Assembly: GCA_964235485.1 (NCBI GenBank)
Contig: CAXSAZ010000017.1
Location: 14,136 to 78,135, forward strand
Direction of reading: 5' to 3'
Source: CAHJXG01 sp964235485
Lineage (GTDB): Bacteria; Pseudomonadota; Alphaproteobacteria; Acetobacterales; Acetobacteraceae
Length of the DNA: 64,000 bases
Positions 45,757 to 53,854 of the stretch are shown in pieces. Under the pieces are notes generated by a model. The model did no database searches and was not told where the DNA came from. It worked only from the letters and a program-made list of their open reading frames with translations. Both the position numbers and the translations under genes were made by a program. Every line of letters starts with the position of its first letter. Within the stretch, counting starts at the first letter, position 1.

Positions 45757-46871
45757 TCAGCACGGCGCCACCCGGGTCAGCGCCTCCCCGGCTGCGCGGC
45801 ACTCCATGCTCAGGCTCCGGGCAACCGAGGGATGGGTCACCTTGCCCGCGGTGGATGTTCGGGTCCGCCTGCAGATTCACATTTTCGAGAAGGGTACGGG
45901 CGCCCTTGGCCGCCAGCGCAAGCCCGGGGGCAAGCGTCGCGTGGCTGAGGGCGTAGCTGGACGTGAGCGGAACCGCGCCGGGCATGTTGGCCACGCAGTG
46001 ATGCACCGTGCCGTCGGCCCCGTAGGTCGGCACCGAGTGCGTCGTGGCGCGCGAGGTCTCGAAGCACCCGCCCCGGTTGATCGCGACATCCACGAGCACG
46101 GCCCCCGCTTCATGCCCTTGAGCATCCCCGCCGTCACCAGCTTGGGCGTGCTGGCGCCCGGGATCAGCACCGCGCCAATCCCGGCGTCCGCCGCGTAAAC
46201 CTCCCCCTCGATGGCCGCCCGGGTCGAGAACCGGGTGCGGACCCGGCCGCCGAACGTTTCGTCGAGTGCGCGCAGGCGGGGCAGCGAGCGGTCGATCACC
46301 GTCACCTCCACGCCGAGTCCCACGGCCATGCGCGCCGCCTGCGTGCCGACCACGCCGCCGAGCACCCACCATGCGGGCGGACTGCACGCCCGGCATGACG
46401 GCGCAGGCTCACCCCGGCCGCTTCCACGGCCAAGCGGCCGGTGACCTCGCTCATCGGCGCGAGCAGCGGCAGCCCGCCCTGGCCGTCGGTCACGGTCTCA
46501 TAGGCGACGGCGGTGCAGTCGGACGCGAGCAGGCCCTTGGCCTGTTCCGGGTCAGCCGCGAGGAGCGGGAAGGTGAACAGGATCTGGTCCTCCCGGAGCT
46601 GCGCCCATTCCGCCGGCTGCGGCTCCTTGACCTTGACGATCATGTCGGCGGCGAACGCCGCGTCCGCGGTGTCCACCACCGTGGCGCCGGCCCAGCCGTG
46701 TCCCTCGTAGGTTGCGCCGATGCCAGACCCGGCGTTCTGCTGCACGACCACCGTGTGGCCCGCGCCCGCATACTCCCGCACGTCTTTGAGCCGGGTCACA
46801 GCCTCGTCGGCGGCACGTGGCCGCGGCTGCGGTCCGCCCTGCCGCTTCCGATTGACCCCATCCTCTTCCAT
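45757..46871 (-). pseudogene. ald: Alanine dehydrogenase, decayed by several frameshifts
   Basis: Ald-like segments follow in order in different frames. Segment one is VREYAGAGHTVVVQQNAGSG through MIVKVKEPQPAEW and FTFPLLAADPEQA up to PMSEVTGRLAVEAAGVS. Segment two is LGGVVGTQAARMAVGLGVEV to TAGMLKGMK. Segment three is GAVLVDVAINRGGCFE, VANMPGAVPLTSSYALSH to VNLQADPNIHRG. Segment four is KVTHPSVARSLSMEC with stop at 45759-45757. At least three indels are needed (near 46375, 46110 and 45860), a block near 46390 seems deleted, and the usual N-terminus (MxxGVPKEI) is missing. NAD-dependent alanine/pyruvate interconversion is therefore lost here. Confidence 0.85.
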
Positions 46872-46974
46872 CGCGAGAAGGGATGGAGGCCGGCGCCCGT
46901 GGAAACTTGGGATGTCCGGTCGTGCCGCCTCGACGCGGCGCGGAGTTCCCGGTCACGAACAACGGAGATGCACG

Positions 46975-47403
46975 GTGAGCGAACAATGGCAGCATCAGCT
47001 TCGGGTTTACCTGGGCGACGAGCTGGCCGAGGCGGCGCGGAAGGATCGCAACCATCCGGCGTTGGAGCCGCTGACGGCTATCCTGGACAAGCACCACGCA
47101 ACCCTGATCAGCCAGTTCGACGCCTTCGAGAACTACGTCGCGGAGGCTGAGAAGGCAGGCCCCGAGAACTTCCCGCTTTACAAGTGGACGAAGGCCACCG
47201 TGGATGACCCTGCCAAGCGTGCCAAGCACATCAGGACCTTTGCGCTGCACGTTTCCGGCAACGAGGTCTATGCGAAGGAGGCTGCGGACGCGCTTGAGGC
47301 CGACTTGCAGCCCCTCGTCGGCGGCGAGCTGGTCACGCGCATGTCCCGGCACGACACGAACCCGGCAAACAACCTGCAGGTGCCTCCCGAATACCAGCCA
47401 TAG
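46975..47403 (+). CDS. Conserved-looking hypothetical protein, mostly helical
   Basis: 142 residues from a GTG start with GGAG 6-7 bp upstream. It reads QLRVYLGDELAEAARKD, then PLTAILDKHHATLISQFDAF, NFPLYKWTKATVDDPAKRAKH and HVSGNEVYAKEAADALEADL. Balanced composition and high-GC third positions indicate a real gene. No motif is recognised. It lies between the ald remnant and scpB, 51 bp before scpB. Confidence 0.65.
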   Translation: MSEQWQHQLRVYLGDELAEAARKDRNHPALEPLTAILDKHHATLISQFDAFENYVAEAEKAGPENFPLYKWTKATVDDPAKRAKHIRTFALHVSGNEVYAKEAADALEADLQPLVGGELVTRMSRHDTNPANNLQVPPEYQP

Positions 47404-47454
47404 CGCCGCCGCCTCGGCCTGGCCCCGTCTGCCCTGTTTGCGCGATGCTGGCCC

Positions 47455-48072
47455 ATGTCCGACCCGTTTGAGCCAGCGGGCGCGGTGCCGGAAGAGGTGC
47501 TGCGCCTGGCGGAAGCCTACGTCTTTGCAAGCCCCGACCCGGTAACCGCGCGCACCCTGGCGCCGCTGCTGCCCCCGGGCCAGAACGCCCATCTCGTGCT
47601 GGACGCGCTGCAGGCCCGCTGCGCCCGGCGCGGCGTGGTGCTGGCCGAGACGGACGGTGCTTGGACGTTCCGCACGGCGCCCGACCTTGCGGACCGGCTC
47701 CGGCGGGCGATGGCGCCGCCGCGACGCTTGCCGCGGGTGGCCCTGGAGGTGCTGGCCCTGGTCGCCCTGCACCAGCCGGTGACCCGGCCGGAGATCGAGG
47801 TGATGCGCGGCGTGTCGCTGGGCCAAGGCAGCATGGACACGCTGCTCGACGCCGGGCTGATCCGCCCGGTCGGGCGCCGGGACGCGCCGGGGCGTCCGAC
47901 GCTGTGGGCGACGACGCCGCGCTTCCTGGCCCAGTTCGGTTTGCGCACCCTGCGCGACCTGCCGGGCGTGGGCCTGCCGCTGTCCGCGGGGTCCGGTGGG
48001 GCAGGGGAGGGGGCCGACCCGGGCGCAGGCGGCCGTTTTTCTGACAACTCCGGCGGTTCCGGCGCGGCCTGA
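47455..48072 (+). CDS. scpB: Segregation and condensation protein B
   Basis: 205 residues. Two winged-helix domains are visible: VLRLAEAYVFASPDPVTARTLAPLLP (first helix-turn-helix, residues about 15-75) and ALEVLALVALHQPVTRPEIEVMRGV (second, about 95-160). The diagnostic GRPTLWATTPRFLAQFGLRTLRDLP follows. The last ~40 residues are Gly/Ser rich. ScpB dimers bind ScpA, which bridges the SMC ATPase heads. Here scpB comes before scpA and is separated from it by two genes, unlike the common scpA-scpB order. No smc is nearby. Confidence 0.85.
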   Translation: MSDPFEPAGAVPEEVLRLAEAYVFASPDPVTARTLAPLLPPGQNAHLVLDALQARCARRGVVLAETDGAWTFRTAPDLADRLRRAMAPPRRLPRVALEVLALVALHQPVTRPEIEVMRGVSLGQGSMDTLLDAGLIRPVGRRDAPGRPTLWATTPRFLAQFGLRTLRDLPGVGLPLSAGSGGAGEGADPGAGGRFSDNSGGSGAA

Positions 48073-48105
48073 CGGGCCATGGCACGGGGCTGGGGGCGTC
48101 CAGCC

Positions 48106-48138
48106 TCACACGCGATAACTGTTCATTACCGCGTGTGA
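48106..48138. other. loxP/FRT-like 13-7-13 inverted repeat, candidate recombinase crossover site
   Basis: Left arm TCACACGCGATAA (48106-48118), 7-bp spacer CTGTTCA (48119-48125), right arm TTACCGCGTGTGA (48126-48138). The arms are inverted repeats at 12 of 13 positions. Arms of 11-13 bp around a 6-8 bp spacer are the standard core of tyrosine-recombinase sites. It lies 48 bp upstream of a tyrosine recombinase start in an A+T-rich patch. An operator for the recombinase gene is the main alternative. Confidence 0.5.
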
Positions 48139-48186
48139 TAGATTTATAGGTTGATTTGCCACAATCACCTCCGCAAACTTCGGCCT

Positions 48187-49203
48187 ATGGCGCTGTCCCC
48201 GGACCACCAAACCCGCCGCCCAGCCCTGCCGGTTGAGGGGAACCAAGTCCCGCCGACGCCGACCAGCACGGGCATCGCTGCGCTGGACGCCGCGCGCGGC
48301 TATGCCCAGGACGCGCTGGCCCCGGCCACCCTGCGCGCCTACGAGGCGGACTGGGCGCATTACCAGGCTTGGTGCCGCGACGCGGGCTGGGCGCCGCTCC
48401 CGGCCGCCCCGGCCGGCGTCGCCGCCTACCTGGCCTCCATGGCCGCCACCCACGGCCGCGCCACCCTTCGCCGCCGCTTGGTCGCCATCGGCCAGCGCCA
48501 CAAGCTCGCCGGCGCGGCCTGGGTCCCCGCCCACCCGCTGATCCGGGCCACGCTGCGCGGCATGGGGCGACGGCATGGCGTGCCGGCCCGGCAGGCGGCA
48601 GCACTCGGCTCGGCCGAGGTCAAGCAACTCGTCGCCACCTGCGACGCCGGGCTGACCGGCCTGCGGGACCGCGCGCTGCTTCTGCTGGGCCTCGCCGCCG
48701 CCCTGCGCCGGTCGGAGCTGGTTGCGGTGGCGCGCGAGCACCTCCAGTTCCGGAGCGACGGCGCCCTGCGCCTGCTGCTGCCGCGCGCCAAGGGCGACCC
48801 GGCGGGCGAGGGCGACTGGCTCGGCCTGCCCCGCGGCAAAGGGCGGGACACCTGCCCGGTGCGCGCTTTGGAAGCCTGGATCAAAGCCGTGGATTGCCGC
48901 TACGGGCCGGTGTTCCGCCGGGTGGACCGCTGGGGCAACCTGTCCGATGCGGCGTTGCACCCCGACGCGGTGCGCCAAATCCTGCTGCGCCGCGCCGCCC
49001 AGGCCGGGCTGCGGGCGCCAAGCGGGGAACGGCTCAGCCCGCACGGGCTGCGGGCGGGGTTCGTCACCGAGGCTTACCAGGCGGGCGCGCGGGACGAGCA
49101 CATCATGGCGCACACCCGGCACCGCGACCTGAAAACCATGCGCGGCTACGTGCGCAGGGCGCGGCTGGTCCAAGACAGCCCCGCCGGGCTGCTCGGGCTG
49201 TAG
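48187..49203 (+). CDS. Tyrosine recombinase / site-specific integrase
   Basis: 338 residues. An N-terminal SAM-like core-binding domain (YAQDALAPATLRAYEADWAHYQAWC, about 40-135) is followed by the catalytic domain. GLAAALRRSELVAV holds Arg I, LPRAKGDPAGEGDW and GLPRGKG the beta-hairpin Lys, SPHGLRAGFVTEA the H-x-x-R, HTRHRDLKTMRGYVRRA the second His and the Tyr nucleophile. All catalytic residues appear present. A TTG 36 bp earlier is an alternative start. It sits between scpB and an Api92-like gene, directly downstream of a 13-7-13 inverted repeat. It could be a Xer-like resolvase or a remnant or active integrase. Confidence 0.87.
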   Translation: MALSPDHQTRRPALPVEGNQVPPTPTSTGIAALDAARGYAQDALAPATLRAYEADWAHYQAWCRDAGWAPLPAAPAGVAAYLASMAATHGRATLRRRLVAIGQRHKLAGAAWVPAHPLIRATLRGMGRRHGVPARQAAALGSAEVKQLVATCDAGLTGLRDRALLLLGLAAALRRSELVAVAREHLQFRSDGALRLLLPRAKGDPAGEGDWLGLPRGKGRDTCPVRALEAWIKAVDCRYGPVFRRVDRWGNLSDAALHPDAVRQILLRRAAQAGLRAPSGERLSPHGLRAGFVTEAYQAGARDEHIMAHTRHRDLKTMRGYVRRARLVQDSPAGLLGL

Positions 49204-49208
49204 CGGGG

Positions 49209-50006
49209 GTGACGACCCGCGGCCCGCGGTCCCCCGGGGCGCACCGCCGCGCACAACCGGTGGCGCCGCTGCCCAAGCGGCCCCGGGGACGGCCGCCATG
49301 GCAGGCGGCCCCGCCGAAACGTAAAGCGTTTGCGGCTGAGTTTGCGGCCCCGCTGCCGCGCGCTTCGGCCGCCTTGTGCCTGCCGACGCCGGACTGGCTG
49401 GCCCACCGCCTGTGGGTGGCCGGGCCGGCCGCGCTGCTTTCGGCTTTCCGCGCCGCCGCGGCCGGCCCGGGCGTCATCCCCTGGCCGCTGCGCGCGTCGG
49501 AGCTGGAAGAGGGCTGGTTCGGCCAGCTCGTGGCGCCCCCGCCCGGCCGGCGCGGCATCTCCGTCGAGGGCGCGCACGTCCTGGCCGGGCAGCTCGCCGC
49601 CGCGGCGCAAGCTCTGCAAGCGCAGGCGCAGCCCTCCCTCGTGCCGCTCGATCTCCATGCGCTGCTGCCGGTGCCGCCGGCGGTACTGCGGCTCGGGCCG
49701 GACGCGCCGGAAGCGGATGCCTGGCTGTGGGAGCATTGGGGCACCACCTGGCCGCTGCGCGGCGTCGCGGAGGACGCGCCCGGCGCCGGCGAACAGGGCC
49801 GCCCCGCCGAAGCACGGACGGCCGCCTGCTTCCGCTTCCATTCCGCCGATTGGTCGCCGTGGCGCGCGCTGGCCTCCTTGCGCGTCCGCTGGCCCGGGCT
49901 GTGCTTCGACCTGCGGCCGGACTACGGCTTTGCGGAGCCGGGCGCGCCGGCCGCCAGGGCGCCGCGCCGCGGCGGCAGGGTCCGGCACGGGCCGGGCGCG
50001 CCCTGA
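49209..50006 (+). CDS. Hypothetical protein with Api92/DUF1281-like C-terminal domain
   Basis: 265 residues from a GTG 5 bp after the recombinase stop. The N-terminus is basic and Pro rich (KRPRGRPPWQ). The middle has PTPDWLAHRLWVAGPAALLSA and HVLAGQLAAAAQALQAQAQ. The C-terminal part (WLWEHWGTTWPLRGVA, then FHSADWSPWRALASLRVRWP and DLRPDYGFAEPG) resembles the pattern WGTkw...f.taWSPp...l...fP.l.f...y.epg.gFAG of the ferredoxin-like Api92 domain found in plasmid and phage proteins. That resemblance is from memory. Residues near 40 (KAFAAEFAAP) are encoded by a copy of the dispersed palindromic element. Confidence 0.55.
   Translation: MTTRGPRSPGAHRRAQPVAPLPKRPRGRPPWQAAPPKRKAFAAEFAAPLPRASAALCLPTPDWLAHRLWVAGPAALLSAFRAAAAGPGVIPWPLRASELEEGWFGQLVAPPPGRRGISVEGAHVLAGQLAAAAQALQAQAQPSLVPLDLHALLPVPPAVLRLGPDAPEADAWLWEHWGTTWPLRGVAEDAPGAGEQGRPAEARTAACFRFHSADWSPWRALASLRVRWPGLCFDLRPDYGFAEPGAPAARAPRRGGRVRHGPGAP
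49313..49340 (+). repeat. Dispersed palindromic element, copy 2 (inside a coding region)
   Basis: GCCGAAACG, TAAA, then GCGTTTGCGGCTGAG. AAACG and CGTTT form the stem. It matches the copy at 59224-59251 at 24 of 28 positions, all differences being in the four loop bases. Here it is translated within the Api92-like gene. A partial relative (CGAAGCGTTTGCGGCTGGG) lies inside scpA near 50440. Confidence 0.6.
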
Positions 50007-50071
50007 CCGCCGGCCCGGCCCTGCTGACGGCGCCGCCTGGCCCCGCGCGGGCGGAGGAAGCGCCGGACACG

Positions 50072-50812
50072 GTGCTGCTGCGCTTGGACGGGTTCGAGGG
50101 GCCGCTCGACCTGCTGCTCCACCTCGCGCGCCGCCAGGCTGTGGACCTGGCCCGCGTGTCCGTGCTCGACCTTGCGGACCAGTATCTCCTGGCAACCGCG
50201 GACCTGGGGCGCGTCGGCCTGCAGCGCGCCGCCGACTGGCTGGTCATGGCGGCGTGGCTGCTTTGGCTCAAGTCGCGCCTGCTGCTGCTGCGCAGCCCGG
50301 AGGAAGCCGCCCAGGCCGAGCAGGAGGCGGCGGCGCTTTCGGCGCGCCTGGCCCGGATGGAAGGGGTCCGCGCGGCGGTGGCCGCCCTGGACGCGCAGCC
50401 GCAGCTCGGGCGCGACGCCTGGGTGCGCGGCGGGCGGGGCGAAGCGTTTGCGGCTGGGTTTGCAGCGCCGGAGCTGGCGCCGTTGTTCCGCGCCTGCCTG
50501 GCCGCCCTGCGCCAGCCGCGCCCGGCGCAGAACGAACGTCCCCCGCCGCTGCCATTGTGGCGGGTGCCGGAGGCCCTGGCTCTGGTGCGGCAACGGCTCG
50601 CAGTGCTGGCCGGGGCGGGCGAGGGGCGCGCCGCAACGCTGGCGGGCTTGCTGCCGCCACTCGCGCGCGAGCCGCCCGGCTACGCGCTGCGCTGCCGGGC
50701 GGCGCTGGCCAGCACGCTGATCGCCAGCCTGGAACTCGCCCGCACCGGCGAGGCGGCGCTGGAACAGGAGGGCGCCTGGGCGCCGGTCCGCCTGCGCCCC
50801 GCCCGGGCATGA
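50072..50812 (+). CDS. scpA: Segregation and condensation protein A
   Basis: 246 residues. The kleisin N-terminal motif is LRLDGFEGPLDLLLHLARRQAVDLARVSVLDLADQYL, with DWLVMAAWLLWLKSRLLLL as the SMC-contacting helices (residues to about 75). A variable middle and a C-terminal winged helix (RVPEALALVRQRLAVLAG to LASTLIASLELARTGEAALEQEG) complete it. It has no ATG: the GTG at 50072 directly before the conserved motif is the likely start, with GGAGG 14 bp upstream. A start at CTG overlapping the previous stop is also possible. It is separated from scpB by the recombinase and Api92-like genes. Confidence 0.82.
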   Translation: MLLRLDGFEGPLDLLLHLARRQAVDLARVSVLDLADQYLLATADLGRVGLQRAADWLVMAAWLLWLKSRLLLLRSPEEAAQAEQEAAALSARLARMEGVRAAVAALDAQPQLGRDAWVRGGRGEAFAAGFAAPELAPLFRACLAALRQPRPAQNERPPPLPLWRVPEALALVRQRLAVLAGAGEGRAATLAGLLPPLAREPPGYALRCRAALASTLIASLELARTGEAALEQEGAWAPVRLRPARA

Positions 50813-50824
50813 CGCTGCTTCTCG

Positions 50825-51121
50825 TCAGGTGCCTGGCTGTTCCTGGCCGAACAGCATCTCATAGGCGGTGCACGGAGCCAGCGGGATGATCTCCAGGCTG
50901 ACCACGCCGTTGACGACGAAAGGCAGGGCGCGGCACCGCGCCTCGGCCTCGCGCTGGTCGGCGCATTCAAGCAGCGCCACGGTACCGGCGGGACCCTCTG
51001 CGCGGGGGATGTACCACAGGGAGCGCATGACGTCGGCCTTGGCCATGGCCCAGGCGTCCAGCGTTTCCCGCTTCGCGAGCGGGACCATCGTTTCGCGCGG
51101 GGTGCCGGGCTTGCCCTTCAT
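50825..51121 (-). CDS. Muconolactone isomerase-like small protein
   Basis: 98 residues with the ferredoxin-like pattern of the muconolactone delta-isomerase/DabB group: ADVMRSLWYIPRAEGPAGTVALLE, then EARCRALPFVVNGVVSLEIIPL. The N-terminus may be cut, since LLAVMKGKPG reads as an internal first strand and a LysR remnant on the opposite strand starts at the same place. It converges with scpA, 12 bp apart. No other aromatic-ring catabolic gene is nearby, so the isomerase activity is doubtful. Confidence 0.55.
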   Translation of the reverse strand: MKGKPGTPRETMVPLAKRETLDAWAMAKADVMRSLWYIPRAEGPAGTVALLECADQREAEARCRALPFVVNGVVSLEIIPLAPCTAYEMLFGQEQPGT

Positions 51122-51451
51122 GACGGCGAGGAGGTGCTGACGGGCGCGCCCGACAAGCCGGTATGGCACGCCGGCCGCGATGGGCACGCCATCGCGATCC
51201 GGGCTGACCCGGTGTTGCGCCTGTCGTCGCCGCTCATGGTTCGCGACGCCGTTCGGGCCGGCGCCGGGGCGGCGCTCCTGCCGCGCTCCATGGTGGCGGA
51301 AGACCTTGCGGCCGGGCGCCTGGCCGAGTGGGGCGCGGCGGTGGAGCGGGCGGTGGAGGTCTGGGTCCTGCACACCTCCCGCCGGCTGGTCAGCCCCGAG
51401 GTGGCGGCCTTTGTGCGCTTTCTCCGCACGGCGTTCCCGGACGGCGCGTGA
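51122..51451 (+). pseudogene. LysR-type regulator remnant (C-terminal effector domain)
   Basis: In frame from about 51122 it reads DGEEVLTGAPDKPVW, then LRLSSPLMVRDAVRAGAGAALL, PRSMVAEDLAAGRLAEWG and LVSPEVAAFVRFLRTAF. This is the last third of a LysR substrate-binding domain. The DNA-binding half and most of the effector domain are missing. The 5' edge overlaps the start of the minus-strand muconolactone-isomerase-like gene, a clear deletion or rearrangement joint. Confidence 0.75.
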
Positions 51452-51566
51452 CGCGGCGCTCCGCCATGCCGCCGCGCCCGCACGTCCCCGGGAGCCAGCC
51501 CGTCGCCTTTGCATCTTCTGCCGCCTTCATGCGTCCTGGAGGGATCAGCACCCGGAGAACGACCCC

Positions 51567-52691
51567 ATGACCTGGTCCCTTCCCATCGGCACCGTGAAGG
51601 GCACGGTGATCCGCGTCCACCTCACCTTTCTGCTGTTCCTGGTCTGGATCGGGGTGACGAACAACGCCCGGGGTGGGCAGGCCGCGGCGGTGGAGGGCGT
51701 CGTGTTCACCGTGCTCCTGTTCGTTTGCGTCCTGCTGCACGAGTTCGGCCACGTTTTCGCGGCCCGGCGCTACGGCATCCAAACGCCGGACATCACCCTG
51801 CTGCCCATCGGCGGCGTGGCCCGGCTGGAACGGGTGCCAGAGGAGCCGTCCCAGGAGCTGGTCGTGGCGCTCGCCGGCCCGGCGGTGAACCTCGTGATCG
51901 CGGCCGTCCTGTTCGCGGTGCTCGGCGGCCTGCCTGCGGACAGCACGGACCTGCACGACCCGCGCGTCGGCCTGGCGGCACGCCTGCTCTCGACCAACCT
52001 GTTCCTCGCGCTGTTCAACCTGCTGCCCGCTTTTCCCATGGACGGCGGCCGGGCGTTGCGGGCGCTGCTCGCTTACCGGCTCGGCTACGCCCGCGCGACG
52101 CGGATCGCTTCTGTGGTCGGGCAGGGCTTCGCCGTGCTGTTGGGGCTGCTTGGCCTGGTCAGCGGGAACGCGATCCTGCTGTTCATCGCCTTGTTCGTTT
52201 ATCTCGGCGCTTCCTCGGAAGGGCACGCGGTGCAGATGCGGCAGGCCACGCGCGGGATGCTGGCGGCGGACGCGATGATCACCCAGTTCGAGAGCCTGTC
52301 GCCGGCGAGCCGGGTCGAGGATGCCGTGCAATGCCTGATCCGCACGACGCAGCACGAGTTCCCGGTGGTGGACGGCGGCGGGCGGCTGCGCGGCGTGCTC
52401 ACGCGCAACGGCATGATCCATGCCCTGCGCGAGCGCGGTCCGGATGCGCCCGTGCTGGACGTGATGCAAGCCCCGATCCCCCTGGTGCGCGACCGCCAAA
52501 GCCTTGAGGACGCCCTGCGCGCCCTACAGGAAAGCGGCGCGCCCGCGGCCGGCGTGACCGACGCGAGCGGGCGCTTGGTCGGTTTGGTGACGCCGGAAAA
52601 CGTCGGGGAGCTGATGATGGTGCAGGCCGCACGGCCCCCGTCGTCGCCGCCGTCCTCGCCCTGGCAGACGGTCAAGCCCAGCCCGCAATAA
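51567..52691 (+). CDS. Site-2 protease family metallopeptidase with CBS domains
   Basis: 374 residues with about six membrane helices. VCVLLHEFGHVFAARRYG carries the zinc HExxH, and NLLPAFPMDGGRALRALLAY the third metal ligand Asp. ITLLPIGGVARLERVPE is the conserved membrane-reentrant loop. Two CBS motifs follow (residues about 230-350: AADAMITQFESLSPASRVEDA and VLDVMQAPIPLVRDRQSLEDAL). It cleaves membrane-embedded substrates, as in regulated proteolysis of anti-sigma factors; CBS domains may sense adenine nucleotides. ATG 51567 gives the standard MTWSLPIG start. The substrate is unknown. Confidence 0.9.
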   Translation: MTWSLPIGTVKGTVIRVHLTFLLFLVWIGVTNNARGGQAAAVEGVVFTVLLFVCVLLHEFGHVFAARRYGIQTPDITLLPIGGVARLERVPEEPSQELVVALAGPAVNLVIAAVLFAVLGGLPADSTDLHDPRVGLAARLLSTNLFLALFNLLPAFPMDGGRALRALLAYRLGYARATRIASVVGQGFAVLLGLLGLVSGNAILLFIALFVYLGASSEGHAVQMRQATRGMLAADAMITQFESLSPASRVEDAVQCLIRTTQHEFPVVDGGGRLRGVLTRNGMIHALRERGPDAPVLDVMQAPIPLVRDRQSLEDALRALQESGAPAAGVTDASGRLVGLVTPENVGELMMVQAARPPSSPPSSPWQTVKPSPQ

Positions 52692-52769
52692 GGTCCACCT
52701 CGGCCGCGCGTCGCTTCCCCCGGCCTCCGGTCCGCATTACGATCCCGCACGGGCTGAAAGGGGCGCTTG

Positions 52770-53840
52770 GTGAGTGTAGGACTGCTTGCGTTGCTGGACG
52801 ACGTTGTCGGCTTTGCCAAGGTCGCGGTGGCGTCGCTGGACGACGTGTCCGCCCAGGCCGCCCGCGCCGGCACCCGGGCGGTGGGCGTGGTGATCGACGA
52901 CACCGCCGTGACCCCTCGCTACGTCGTAGGCTTCGCCGCGTCGCGCGAGCTGCCGATCGTGTGGCGGATCGCCGTCGGCTCGGCGAAGAACAAGCTGTTT
53001 TATCTGCTGCCGGCGTCGCTTGCACTCAGTTTCGTCGCACCCTGGAGCATCACGCCCCTGCTCATGCTGGGCGGCGCCTACCTGTGCTACGAAGGGGCGG
53101 AGAAGATTTGGCACGCGCTGCGGCCGACGGAGGCCCATGACCAGGACGTGCCCGCCGGGCCGGCGCCCCAGGACCCGCGCCGCCTGGAAGACGAAAAGGT
53201 GCGCAGCGCGATCCAGACCGACTTCATCCTGTCCGCCGAGATCATGGCGCTGACCCTGGCGTCCTTGTCCGCCTCCTCCACTCTGGCGCAGGCGGTGATC
53301 CTCGCTGTGGTCGGCCTCGGCATCACCGCCCTGGTTTATGGCGTGGTCGGCTTGATCGTGAAGGCGGACGACGTGGGCGTTTCGCTCGCCGGCAACGAGA
53401 GGCCGGTTTCCACGCTGCTGGGTTTGCGGAGCGGGGCGGCGGGTGGTCCCGCCACCGGGGCCGACCGGGCGTTGCGCCCGGTGACGCGCGGCGTCGGCCG
53501 CGGCCTGGTCATCGGGATGCCGCCCTTCCTGCGTGCCTTGGGCGTCGTCGGCACGGCGGCGATGCTGTGGGTCGGTGGCGGCATCATCCTGCATGGGCTT
53601 GAGGAGTTCGGGGCGGCGGGGCCGGCCCACCTCGTACACGGCGCCGCCGCATGGGCCGCCGGGGCGCTCCCGGCGGTTGGCGGCGCGGCGGAATGGCTGG
53701 TCACTGCGGCCTGCTCCGGCCTTCTCGGCCTTGCCCTTGGGGGCGTGCTGATCCCCCTGGCGCACCATGTGGGCGCACCGGCCTTGAGGACGCTGAAGGC
53801 CATGGTCGGGCAGGGTCGGGCGGCAGGCTCCCAGCCGTAG
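52770..53840 (+). CDS. DUF808 family membrane protein (YedI-like)
   Basis: 356 residues. The start GTG-AGT-GTA gives the family opening SVGLLALLDDVVGFAKVAVASLDDV. Then AVTPRYVVGFAASRELPIVWRIAVGSAKNKL, LMLGGAYLCYEGAEKIW, EDEKVRSAIQTDFILSAEIMAL and several membrane helices follow. A TTG 3 bp earlier could also serve. The function of the family is not established. Confidence 0.88.
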   Translation: MSVGLLALLDDVVGFAKVAVASLDDVSAQAARAGTRAVGVVIDDTAVTPRYVVGFAASRELPIVWRIAVGSAKNKLFYLLPASLALSFVAPWSITPLLMLGGAYLCYEGAEKIWHALRPTEAHDQDVPAGPAPQDPRRLEDEKVRSAIQTDFILSAEIMALTLASLSASSTLAQAVILAVVGLGITALVYGVVGLIVKADDVGVSLAGNERPVSTLLGLRSGAAGGPATGADRALRPVTRGVGRGLVIGMPPFLRALGVVGTAAMLWVGGGIILHGLEEFGAAGPAHLVHGAAAWAAGALPAVGGAAEWLVTAACSGLLGLALGGVLIPLAHHVGAPALRTLKAMVGQGRAAGSQP

Positions 53841-53854
53841 CGGTCCGAGGCCGT

